Origin: an uncultured Anaerolineae bacterium
GTDB lineage: Bacteria; Chloroflexota; Anaerolineae; Anaerolineales; UBA4823
DNA: 7,207 bases
Assembly (NCBI GenBank): GCA_937129505.1
Contig: CAKZNJ010000064.1
Span: forward strand, 1-7,207
Direction: 5' to 3'
The position numbers were made by a program, and so were the translations under genes. Below the pieces are notes generated by a model that saw nothing but the letters and a program-made list of their open reading frames with translations, made no database searches and was not told where the DNA came from. How positions within the stretch are numbered: the first letter of the stretch is position 1; each line of letters begins with the position of its first letter. Positions 1-5,643 of the stretch are shown piece by piece.

Positions 1-41
1 GCTTCGATTTCTGAAGCGTATTTTTCTAACAGGCGGTTCAT
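1..41 (-). CDS. nuoE: NADH-quinone oxidoreductase subunit E, N-terminal fragment
   Basis: Only the first 13 full codons are inside the window; they read MNRLLEKYASEIE. In the family, NuoE is the 2Fe-2S (N1a) thioredoxin-fold subunit of the NADH-oxidising peripheral arm of complex I. The KYASEIE start resembles the opening helix of NuoE proteins, but the assignment rests mainly on position: it follows nuoA-B-C-D in the canonical order. The ATG overlaps the nuoD stop as ATGA (bases 38-41), and an AGGAG lies at 52-56, 10 bases upstream, so translation is probably coupled to nuoD. If correct, the operon continues into the NADH-dehydrogenase module rather than being an NADH-module-less complex I. 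Cys ligands lie outside the window and cannot be checked. Confidence 0.7.
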   Translation of the reverse strand, partial: MNRLLEKYASEIE

Positions 42-1279
42 CGGTCAATATCTCCTAAAACGATGTCAATGGTGCCGATCAAAGCGACCAAGTCGGCGAC
101 CAAGTGCCCTTTGGCGAGCAATTTTAAAACTTGCAGATTGGCGAAGGAGGGTGTCCGCCAGTGGATGCGATAAGGTTTTGTCCCTCCATCCCCTTCTAAA
201 TAGACACCTAGCTCGCCGCGTGGCGATTCAACGGCCACATAGACAGCCCCTTTAGGAGCAGGGAAGCCCTCGGTAAAGAGCTTGAAATGGTGGATAACTG
301 CCTCCATGCTGGTGCCTAATTCGGAGCGCGGCGGCGGGACAAACTTGCGGTTGTTCGAGCGCGTTGGCCCGTAGGGAAGTTTGTCCAGTGCCTGTTGGAC
401 AATGCGCAGAGATTGGCGCATTTCTTCCATGCGCACCAGATAACGGGCGTAAGTATCGCCATCGGTGTGGGTGGGAACATCGAACTCATATTGTTCGTAG
501 CCCGAGTACGGACGCACTTTGCGCAAGTCATGCGCTACCCCGCTTGCCCGCAGACTGGGTCCCGTCACGCCCCAACGAATCGCCTCCTCGGCCTTTATCA
601 CGCCGATATGCTGCGTGCGCTCCAAAAAGAGCGGATTTTTGGTCAGCAGGGCTTCGTATTCGTCAATGCGGGCGGGGAAAATGCGCAAGAACTGGCGCAC
701 GGCATCTTCGAACTCTACAGGCACATCGCGCCACAGACCGCCAGGTCGAAAATAGCTGGTCATCATGCGCTGGCCACTGCACATTTCGAGGATGTCCAAA
801 ATCATCTCGCGCTCGCGGAAGCAGTACAGGAACACCGACATGGCTGCCAAATCCAGGGCATGTGTCCCCAACCAGACCAGATGAGAGGCAATGCGTTGTA
901 ATTCGGTCAGGATGACCCGAATCGCTTGGGCGCGCGGTGGCACGTCTAGATCAACCAGCTTTTCCACCGCCAAGCAGTAGACCAGATTATTGCCCAAGTT
1001 GTTCAGGTAATCGAGGCGGTCGGTCATCACCACCGCTTTCTCGAAGGTTTTATACTCCATGTGTTTTTCGACACCGGTATGCAAGAAACCGATATCGGGA
1101 ATGACGTTGATGACAAACTCACCATCCAGTTCCAATAACAATCTCAACACGCCATGGGTGCTCGGGTGTTGAGGACCCATGTTGAGCAACATCGTTTTAC
1201 CCTCGATGGCATCTTCCGTCACCAGACGGGTGATGCCGTCGAGCATGTTTTCGTCGAGATGGGTGTTGATCTCAGGCAT
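38..1279 (-). CDS. nuoD: NADH-quinone oxidoreductase subunit D (49 kDa)
   Basis: A 413-residue protein of the complex I 49-kDa family. It is cytoplasmic, in the Q module of the peripheral arm, and with NuoB forms the quinone-reduction site. Visible motifs are NMGPQHPSTHG (33-43), IGFLHTGVEKHMEY (63-76), DRLDYLNN (87-94), FREREMILD, SLRASGV, PYSGYE and the family C-terminus GDIDR. By comparison with Thermus Nqo4, His42 and Tyr91 correspond to the quinone head-group His and Tyr; both are present. Length is normal, with about 30 residues before the conserved core. The start is 18 bases after the nuoC stop; upstream sequence has only a weak AGGT at about 9 bases, so initiation may rely on coupling to nuoC. 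It overlaps nuoE by 4 bases. No sign of damage. Confidence 0.97.
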   Translation of the reverse strand: MPEINTHLDENMLDGITRLVTEDAIEGKTMLLNMGPQHPSTHGVLRLLLELDGEFVINVIPDIGFLHTGVEKHMEYKTFEKAVVMTDRLDYLNNLGNNLVYCLAVEKLVDLDVPPRAQAIRVILTELQRIASHLVWLGTHALDLAAMSVFLYCFREREMILDILEMCSGQRMMTSYFRPGGLWRDVPVEFEDAVRQFLRIFPARIDEYEALLTKNPLFLERTQHIGVIKAEEAIRWGVTGPSLRASGVAHDLRKVRPYSGYEQYEFDVPTHTDGDTYARYLVRMEEMRQSLRIVQQALDKLPYGPTRSNNRKFVPPPRSELGTSMEAVIHHFKLFTEGFPAPKGAVYVAVESPRGELGVYLEGDGGTKPYRIHWRTPSFANLQVLKLLAKGHLVADLVALIGTIDIVLGDIDR

Positions 1280-1297
1280 CGTCCAAACCTACCTACT

Positions 1298-1810
1298 CTA
1301 TTCTTTTGCGTACCGTTTACGAGCGTTGATTTCGTCAAAGTTGAAAGTGAACATGATCTCTTCATGTCCTAACGGGTAATCTTTGCGCAGTGGGTGTCCT
1401 TCCCAATCGTGGGGCATCAGGATGCGCCGCAGGTCCGAGTGCCCATCGTAGTGGATGCCGAACATGTCCCACACCTCACGCTCATACCAGTTGGCATTGG
1501 GGTAAACCCCTTCAATGGTCGGTAGAGAAGGGTTGTTGCCGTTCAGGGGCACGCGCAAGCAAATGCGCTCGTTGTGCTGGTAGGAGTAAAGATGATAGAC
1601 AACATGAAAGCGGGGTGTTTCTTCGGGCCAGTAATCCACCGCAGTTTCATCTTCGAGCATCTCAAAGTCATATTCATCCCGCAGCATGGTACAAGCCGCT
1701 ACGATCTGGTCGGGCTGCAGGAAGACGCTGATCTCATTGCGAAATTGGCTGGAGGTGGCGCGAAAGCGTTCTTGCAAGGCTTGAACGGTATTTTGCAAAT
1801 GTTCACTCAT
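1298..1810 (-). CDS. nuoC: NADH-quinone oxidoreductase subunit C (30 kDa)
   Basis: A 170-residue protein of the complex I 30-kDa family, a peripheral-arm Q-module subunit that packs against NuoD. The family signature is clear: YEREVWDMFGI (109-119) followed by HSDLRRILMPHDWEGHP (124-140) and LRKDYPLG (141-148). NuoC is separate from NuoD here, not fused as in E. coli. An upstream in-frame TTG at 1834 would add 8 residues and overlap nuoB. I chose ATG at 1810 because GAGGAG (1820-1825) lies 9 bases before it. That Shine-Dalgarno is embedded in the nuoB stop (TAGAGGAG), leaving a 14-base gap to nuoB. Length is typical for a stand-alone NuoC. It is cotranscribed with its neighbours. Confidence 0.96.
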   Translation of the reverse strand: MSEHLQNTVQALQERFRATSSQFRNEISVFLQPDQIVAACTMLRDEYDFEMLEDETAVDYWPEETPRFHVVYHLYSYQHNERICLRVPLNGNNPSLPTIEGVYPNANWYEREVWDMFGIHYDGHSDLRRILMPHDWEGHPLRKDYPLGHEEIMFTFNFDEINARKRYAKE

Positions 1811-1819
1811 CGCGCTCAA

Positions 1820-1825
1820 CTCCTC
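1820..1825 (-). promoter_or_regulatory. Shine-Dalgarno of nuoC, overlapping the nuoB stop
   Basis: Minus-strand GAGGAG, nine bases before ATG at 1810. It shares its first base with the TAG that ends nuoB. It decides the nuoC start in favour of 1810 over the in-frame TTG at 1834, which has no such site, and predicts that terminating nuoB ribosomes load nuoC. Confidence 0.75.
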
Positions 1826-2307
1826 TATGCCCAATCGCGAAGTTTCTGATTGCGCACCTTTTCGTGCAGGGTCAGAATGCCGTGGATTAACCCCTCGGGG
1901 CGTGGGGGACAGCCGGCAACATAGACATCCACCGGCACTACCTCGTCCACACCAGGGACAATGGCGTAATTATTGAACACACCACCGCAGGATGAGCAAT
2001 CCCCCATGGCGATGACCCATTTCGGATCAGGCATCTGATCGTAAAGGCGGCGCAAGACCGGCGCCATCTTGCGGCTGACCCGCCCGGCGACAATCATTAA
2101 GTCCGATTGACGGGGGCTAGCGCGCATCAGTTCCATCCCAAAACGGCTCATGTCATAATTCGCTGCTTGGGCAGCCATCATCTCAATAGCACAACAAGCC
2201 AAGCCAAAAAGCATCGGCCACATGGCTTTTGTGCGCGCCCAATTGACGACATCTTCCAATTTTGCGGTCACAATGCCCATATTACCGAGCTTTTGTTCTA
2301 CTCCCAT
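1825..2307 (-). CDS. nuoB: NADH-quinone oxidoreductase subunit B (PSST)
   Basis: A 160-residue complex I 20-kDa subunit. It carries the terminal 4Fe-4S cluster N2 that passes electrons to quinone at the NuoB/NuoD interface. N2 ligands are visible: the adjacent pair Cys38-Cys39 in GLACCAIEMM, Cys104 in GDCSSCGGVFNN, and Cys133 in AGCPPRPE. The reading frame is open further upstream, to 2418, but that stretch is the nuoA 3' end out of frame and is Cys-rich and unconserved. ATG 2307 is supported by AGGAG at 2315-2319, seven bases upstream, and gives the usual family N-terminus. It overlaps nuoA by 10 bases, implying translational coupling. All cluster ligands are intact, so the subunit should be functional. 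Confidence 0.97.
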   Translation of the reverse strand: MGVEQKLGNMGIVTAKLEDVVNWARTKAMWPMLFGLACCAIEMMAAQAANYDMSRFGMELMRASPRQSDLMIVAGRVSRKMAPVLRRLYDQMPDPKWVIAMGDCSSCGGVFNNYAIVPGVDEVVPVDVYVAGCPPRPEGLIHGILTLHEKVRNQKLRDWA

Positions 2308-2651
2308 TCTAGAGCTCCTTTCTTCCATGCATACACAAACGCAATCTCTAAAATACCGGCAAAAATAAGCATTTCCACAAAGCCAAGTAACCCCAACTTG
2401 CGATAGACAACTGCCCACGGGACGAAGAAAACCACCTCGATATCAAACAAGATGAATAACACAGCGATCAAGTAGAAGCGCACGGGCATCCGCCGGGTAC
2501 CTGGCCCGAAGGGGGTCATGCCTGACTCATACGGAAGGGATTTTCTTTCTGTCGGACGACGGGGACCGAAGAGATGACCGAGCGCAATTGCGATGATCGC
2601 GACGAGGGTGGATAGAATTAATAAGACACCAATGGGCAGGTATTCGCTCAT
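2298..2651 (-). CDS. nuoA: NADH-quinone oxidoreductase subunit A
   Basis: A 117-residue integral membrane subunit of complex I (ND3 family), first gene of the operon. Three hydrophobic segments are visible at about 5-27, 59-82 and 88-109. The loop between the first and second holds the conserved KSLPYESGM (37-45). The second helix carries FDIEVVF (69-75), whose acidic residues lie on the family's proton/coupling path near the quinone tunnel. Length is typical. AAGGA at 2660-2664 lies 8 bases before the ATG. The gene has its own strong promoter at 2700-2728, giving a leader of about 40 bases. It overlaps nuoB by 10 bases. Confidence 0.96.
   Translation of the reverse strand: MSEYLPIGVLLILSTLVAIIAIALGHLFGPRRPTERKSLPYESGMTPFGPGTRRMPVRFYLIAVLFILFDIEVVFFVPWAVVYRKLGLLGFVEMLIFAGILEIAFVYAWKKGALEWE
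2315..2319 (-). promoter_or_regulatory. Shine-Dalgarno of nuoB inside nuoA
   Basis: Minus-strand AGGAG (within AAAGGAG), seven bases before ATG 2307 and inside the last codons of nuoA. It fixes the nuoB start and argues against the longer upstream-extended frame starting at 2418 or the ATG at 2328. Confidence 0.75.
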
Positions 2652-2684
2652 CTCGGATATCCTTTGGCAGTGAAAAGTGAATTG

Positions 2685-2701
2685 CTTACCTAAATGGTAA
2701 G
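2685..2701. promoter_or_regulatory. Inverted repeat over the nuo -10 and start point (operator candidate)
   Basis: CTTACC-taaat-GGTAAG, a perfect 6+6 inverted repeat with a 5-base spacer. It overlaps the first two bases of the predicted nuo -10 box and the predicted transcription start (about 2693). A protein bound here would block RNA polymerase, so a repressor operator is the simplest reading. It could also form a short hairpin at the very 5' end of the transcript. No known operator consensus is recognised. Confidence 0.4.
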
Positions 2702-2728
2702 TGTATCACAGAGTAGGCATGGTGTCAA
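2700..2728 (-). promoter_or_regulatory. Predicted sigma70-type promoter of the nuo operon
   Basis: On the minus strand: TTGACA (2728-2723, perfect -35), 17-base spacer (2722-2706), then TACACT (2705-2700, 4 of 6 with the key T, A and final T present). A TG one base before the hexamer makes it an extended -10. Predicted start is about 2693, about 40 bases before the nuoA ATG. It is the best promoter match in the window and sits where the operon needs one. Confidence 0.7.
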
Positions 2729-2759
2729 ATTTCACAAAGTATTAAAGAGGGGTGATTTC

Positions 2760-2775
2760 GCAAATGATCTTTTGC
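2760..2775. promoter_or_regulatory. 16-base near-palindrome upstream of the nuo promoter
   Basis: GCAAA-t-GATC-t-TTTGC is symmetric except for one T/T position in each half. Its centre is about 75 bases upstream of the predicted nuo start. That is a plausible position for an activator site, but the sequence matches no regulator motif I can name. The rest of 2729-2783 shows nothing else I can support. Confidence 0.25.
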
Positions 2776-2783
2776 TTAATTCC

Positions 2784-2933
2784 CGCTTCGTGACCTTCGT
2801 GTTCTAGTATTTTGGAGACTTGGGGTGAGAAAAAAATGATAAAACACCAAGACACGGAGACACGAAGGCAAAGAAAGAATGTCTTCGTGTTAGCCTCTTA
2901 ATTCTTGGTGTCTTTGTGCCTTCGTGTTCTCCT
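2784..2933. repeat. 8-base-periodic ACGAAGGC/ACCAAGAC repeat in inverted arrangement
   Basis: Plus-strand units at an 8-base step: ACCAAGAC (2846), ACGGAGAC (2854), ACGAAGGC (2862). The inverted set is TTCTTGGT (2902), GTCTTTGT (2910), GCCTTCGT (2918). Perfect complementary pairs are ACACCAAGA 2844-2852 with 2903-2911 (9 bp), ACACGAAGGC 2860-2869 with 2918-2927 (10 bp), and ACACGAAG 2860-2867 with CTTCGTGT 2883-2890 (8 bp). Two further CTTCGT words lie at 2786 and 2795. From memory, degenerate 'CACGAAGGCACAAAGACACC' repeats recur between genes in many environmental bacterial genomes, so this is probably one copy of a dispersed family. It does not code; short frames across it are shadows. Confidence 0.7.
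2830..2911 (-). terminator. Possible intrinsic terminator of miaB built from the repeat
   Basis: On the minus strand, downstream of miaB, bases 2911-2844 can fold as nested stems: a 9-bp outer stem (2903-2911 with 2844-2852), a short GAG/CTC middle, and an 8-bp inner stem (2883-2890 with 2860-2867). The stem is followed by T-rich sequence ending in seven Ts (2836-2830). This fits a rho-independent terminator separating miaB from the nuo promoter. The large internal loop weakens the case. Confidence 0.4.
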
Positions 2934-2957
2934 CCTGACATGTCTCACGCAAAAACA

Positions 2958-4331
2958 CTAAGCGCGCCAAGAAACAGCGGAACTCATCGAGAGAACCTGT
3001 GGCAAGGGTGGCAAGGTGGCTTGCATCGACCATGCCCCTGCCCATGTGATCAGCACAGGCACTACCTTACCCTGTAAGTTTTCCTCGCTCTCAAGGAAGA
3101 CCAATTTATTGGTCGGCGTGCGCCCTTTCCAGCGGCCGCGCACTTTTTCTTCGAATAGGACCTCCACCGTCTTGCCTACGTAAGCGGCATTGATTTCGGC
3201 GGCGATGCTCTCCTGCAGCTCCTCCAGCACGCGAAAGCGACGCATTTTTTCCTCTTCAGGCACATCGTCTTCCATTTTACGAGCCGCCACCGTGCCCGGC
3301 CGGGGCGAATAGCGCGCCAGATGGGCGACATCTAACCTTAGCTCAGCGAGCAGATCGACAGTGCGCTGAAACTGCGCTTCGCTCTCGCCGGGGAAGCCCA
3401 CAATAATATCGGTGGCTATTGAGACGCCTGGCGTTTTCCCAGCCAATTGAGAGCGGATGCGTTCGATCAGGCGGTGGTAATCCTCGGCAGTGTAGCCGCG
3501 TTTCATGCGGGCGAGAATCTCGTCATCTCCGGCTTGCACCGGCACCTCAATATGCGGCATCACTTTGGGCAGCTCGGCAACGGTTTCTAACAGGTCATCG
3601 GTCAGATAATTCGGATGAGAGGTCAAAAAGCGAATCCGTTCCAAGCCTTCCACATCGTGAACCAAACGCAGAAGGCTTGCCAGCGAAGAGCCATCGGTCA
3701 AGTCTTTGCCGTAGCGATCAACAATTTGCCCTAGCAAGGTAATTTCTTTGACACCTTGGGCAACCAAAGAGCGCACTTCGCCGAGGATGTCGTTTGCCGG
3801 ACGGCTGCGCTCGACCCCGCGGCGATAAGGGATGATGCAGAAAGTGCAGGCATGAGAACAGCCTAAAACAGCGGAGACAAATGCGGAGACCTTCCGCCCG
3901 CGCTCACTTCGCGGCAGAACTACATCGCCGTCCATCATGGCAAAGCGTTCCAAGGTAGCTTTCTCTTCGCTCAAGCGGCTCTCATGATGGGTGAGATAGG
4001 CAACCAGAGGCCCGACATCAGAGGGCGGGGAAAACACATCGACAAAGGGGAAGCGTTTTTTCAGCGGTTCGGCATTTTTGATGCCCACCAAACACCCCAT
4101 CAGATTGATGACCAGATGGGGATTGCTTTCTTTCAACGGGCGAAGGGAATGAAGCCGTCCGTACGCTTTATCTTCTGCGCTCTGACGCACGACACAAGTG
4201 TTCAACACGATCACGTCTGCCGCCTCGGGATTTTCGGTCATCTGGTAACCAAGGCGTTCCAACGCTGAAGCCACCCGTTGCGAGTCGGCTACGTTCATTT
4301 GACAGCCTTCTGTCCAAATGTGATATTTCAT
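2958..4331 (-). CDS. miaB: tRNA-2-methylthio-N6-dimethylallyladenosine37 synthase (MiaB)
   Basis: A 457-residue radical-SAM methylthiotransferase. The family adds the methylthio group to i6A37 of tRNAs reading UNN codons. Domains in order: N-terminal UPF0004 with auxiliary-cluster cysteines Cys10, Cys46 and Cys80; radical SAM core with CSHACTFC (Cys158, 162, 165) followed by IIPYRRGVERSR; and a C-terminal TRAM domain from about 385. The PYRRGVERSR and KRGYT motifs favour MiaB over RimO or MtaB. Oddities: the usual GQNVNSYG reads GQIVDRYG (201-208), and after ITWAGAWSMQ the protein has a Pro-rich non-conserved tail of about 20 residues. The ATG lies exactly 7 bases after a perfect TATAAT and has no Shine-Dalgarno, so the mRNA is probably leaderless. 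It is divergent from the C39/TPR gene. Confidence 0.93.
   Translation of the reverse strand: MKYHIWTEGCQMNVADSQRVASALERLGYQMTENPEAADVIVLNTCVVRQSAEDKAYGRLHSLRPLKESNPHLVINLMGCLVGIKNAEPLKKRFPFVDVFSPPSDVGPLVAYLTHHESRLSEEKATLERFAMMDGDVVLPRSERGRKVSAFVSAVLGCSHACTFCIIPYRRGVERSRPANDILGEVRSLVAQGVKEITLLGQIVDRYGKDLTDGSSLASLLRLVHDVEGLERIRFLTSHPNYLTDDLLETVAELPKVMPHIEVPVQAGDDEILARMKRGYTAEDYHRLIERIRSQLAGKTPGVSIATDIIVGFPGESEAQFQRTVDLLAELRLDVAHLARYSPRPGTVAARKMEDDVPEEEKMRRFRVLEELQESIAAEINAAYVGKTVEVLFEEKVRGRWKGRTPTNKLVFLESEENLQGKVVPVLITWAGAWSMQATLPPLPQVLSMSSAVSWRA
2999..3016. repeat. 9-base tandem duplication in the miaB 3' end
   Basis: GTGGCAAGG occurs twice head to tail (2999-3007 and 3008-3016), followed by TGGC. 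It is in frame in miaB and yields the LPPLPQ stretch in the C-terminal tail. It is a likely replication-slippage product in a region under weak selection. Confidence 0.6.
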
Positions 4332-4338
4332 GTCCGAT

Positions 4339-4344
4339 ATTATA
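4339..4344 (-). promoter_or_regulatory. Predicted miaB promoter -10 box (leaderless)
   Basis: Perfect TATAAT on the minus strand. The seven bases 4338-4332 separate it from the miaB ATG at 4331, so transcription should begin at or next to the A of the ATG. No good -35 is seen at 16-18 bases (for example AACGCC at 4367-4362). No Shine-Dalgarno can exist in such a transcript. Confidence 0.55.
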
Positions 4345-4349
4345 CCCTA

Positions 4350-4358
4350 TGTTACAAT
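4350..4358 (+). promoter_or_regulatory. Predicted extended -10 promoter of the C39/TPR gene
   Basis: TG-t-TACAAT: TACAAT (4353-4358) matches the -10 consensus at 5 of 6 and is preceded by the extended TG. No recognisable -35; that region would fall in the miaB start. Predicted start is about 4365, leaving a leader of about 34 bases to ATG 4399. It is back to back with the miaB -10, so the two promoters may compete. Confidence 0.4.
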
Positions 4359-4398
4359 AACGGCGTTCTGTTTGTTGTGTGGCGAAAGTTCGAAGGCA

Positions 4399-5643
4399 AT
4401 GCACAAATTCAAGACAATCTGGTGGCTACTGCCTGCCCTGCTGTTGGTTCTTGGCGGAGTAGGTTGGCGATTTTGGCGCAATCCTGCAACTCAAGATCGT
4501 TGGCTTTGGCGTTGGGAACGGTTGAGCGTCTATGTGCAGGGTATCGTTGATCCAGTGCGGCCACCGCCCACTCCTTTGCCCCAACCTGGGATTGCTATCA
4601 CCCGCCATCCCACAACCCTGGAGACACAGAGTCCCCCCGCTCCTACCCCGCTCTCTCCCACCCCGACGCCAACTGCCCTAGTCTTGCCCCCGGCGGTCAG
4701 CCTGCCTGCCCCTCGCTGGGAGCGTCAGGACATCAACAATTGCGGTCCCGCTGCTCTAGCCATGTTTTTGCGCTATTACGGCTGGGAAGGCGATCAATTC
4801 GATATCTCGGCTTTGGTAAAACCGCAGCGCGACGACCGTAACGTCAACGTGGATGAACTGGCATACTACGTCCGCACCCGCGCTGGCTGGCTCAACGTCG
4901 AATACCGCGTTGGGGGTGACTTGATTTTGCTCAAACGCTTTTTGGCGGCTGGCATCCCTGTGATGATCGAGGAAAGCTTTTACTTTGAATCGCCTTTTTA
5001 CCCCAACGATGATCTCTGGGCGGCGCATTACAATTTGCTCACCGGCTACGACGACACAACTGAAACGTTTACCAGTCAGAACAGTTATTACGGGGCAAAT
5101 CTCAGCCACAGCTACGCCGATCTGCAAAAAGAATGGCAGGTTTTCAACTACCTCTATCTTCTTGTCTTCCCTGCCGAGAAAGCCCAAACCGTGCGCGAGA
5201 TTTTGGGGGAGGATTGGGAGGTTGCTGTCAACCGCCAAAAAGCCCTCGAACTCGCCCAGCGTGAAACCCAGACCGACCCTGAAAGCGCCTTTGCTTGGTT
5301 CAACCTCGGCACCAATCTGGTCTACTTCGAGCGCTATCCCGAGGCCGCCCTCGCCTATGATCAAGCCCGCCAGCTCGGTTTGCCCCAGCGCATGTACCGC
5401 TATCAATTCGGTCCTTTTCTTGCCTATTTTCACACCAGCCGGATTGACGATCTGATGGCAATTGTAGAGTATGCCCTCAAGCGCACACCCAATTCCGAAG
5501 AAGCTTTGTTGTGGCGAGGTTGGGCGCATTACCGAAAAGGGGAAATACAAAAAGCCATCGCCGACTTTCGATCTGCCTTAGAGCAGAACCCAAATTACCC
5601 CGACGCCCAATATGCCCTGAACTTCGTTTTGAACAACCCCTAA
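4399..5643 (+). CDS. Membrane-anchored C39-family cysteine peptidase with TPR repeats
   Basis: A 414-residue protein, function unknown in detail. Layout: an uncleaved-looking N-terminal membrane anchor (about 7-26, no lipobox Cys); a Pro/Thr-rich linker (about 52-106) containing PTPTPT; a papain-like Peptidase_C39_2-type domain (about 107-258); and TPR-like helices (about 265-410), the clearest being FNLGTNLVYFERYPEAALAY (301-320) and the pair around LLWRGWAHYRKGEIQKAIADF (370-390). Catalytic candidates are Gln110 and Cys115 in QDINNCGPAAL, and His210 in AAHYNLLTGYD. Asn228 in SQNSYYG stands where relatives usually have Asp. The domains should face outside. An open frame extends to ATG 4330, but that would overlap miaB and add residues unlike a signal anchor; ATG 4399 puts the anchor at the N-terminus. 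The Shine-Dalgarno is poor (AAGG only 2 bases away). It probably cleaves or binds peptides at the cell surface; no substrate gene is nearby. Confidence 0.8.
   Translation: MHKFKTIWWLLPALLLVLGGVGWRFWRNPATQDRWLWRWERLSVYVQGIVDPVRPPPTPLPQPGIAITRHPTTLETQSPPAPTPLSPTPTPTALVLPPAVSLPAPRWERQDINNCGPAALAMFLRYYGWEGDQFDISALVKPQRDDRNVNVDELAYYVRTRAGWLNVEYRVGGDLILLKRFLAAGIPVMIEESFYFESPFYPNDDLWAAHYNLLTGYDDTTETFTSQNSYYGANLSHSYADLQKEWQVFNYLYLLVFPAEKAQTVREILGEDWEVAVNRQKALELAQRETQTDPESAFAWFNLGTNLVYFERYPEAALAYDQARQLGLPQRMYRYQFGPFLAYFHTSRIDDLMAIVEYALKRTPNSEEALLWRGWAHYRKGEIQKAIADFRSALEQNPNYPDAQYALNFVLNNP

Noticed and set aside
364..915. Plus-strand open frames opposite nuoD (up to 183 codons)
   Set aside because: They are antisense shadows of the highly conserved nuoD.
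1811..1834. TTG start for nuoC at 1834
   Set aside because: It would overlap nuoB; ATG 1810 has GAGGAG at a suitable distance.
2308..2418. Upstream extension of nuoB to 2418 (37 extra residues, Cys-rich)
   Set aside because: It lies inside nuoA in another frame, is unlike any NuoB N-terminus, and ATG 2307 has a good AGGAG seven bases upstream.
2784..2933. CRISPR array
   Set aside because: Units are 8 bases with no unique spacers, and the halves are inverted; it does not resemble a CRISPR array.
4330..4398. Start of the C39/TPR gene at ATG 4330
   Set aside because: It would overlap miaB head to head, begin upstream of the predicted promoter start, and place polar residues before the membrane anchor.
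4756..5550. Long minus-strand open frame (264 codons) opposite the C39/TPR gene
   Set aside because: It is an antisense shadow of a gene with clear domain motifs; no start signals or recognisable family.
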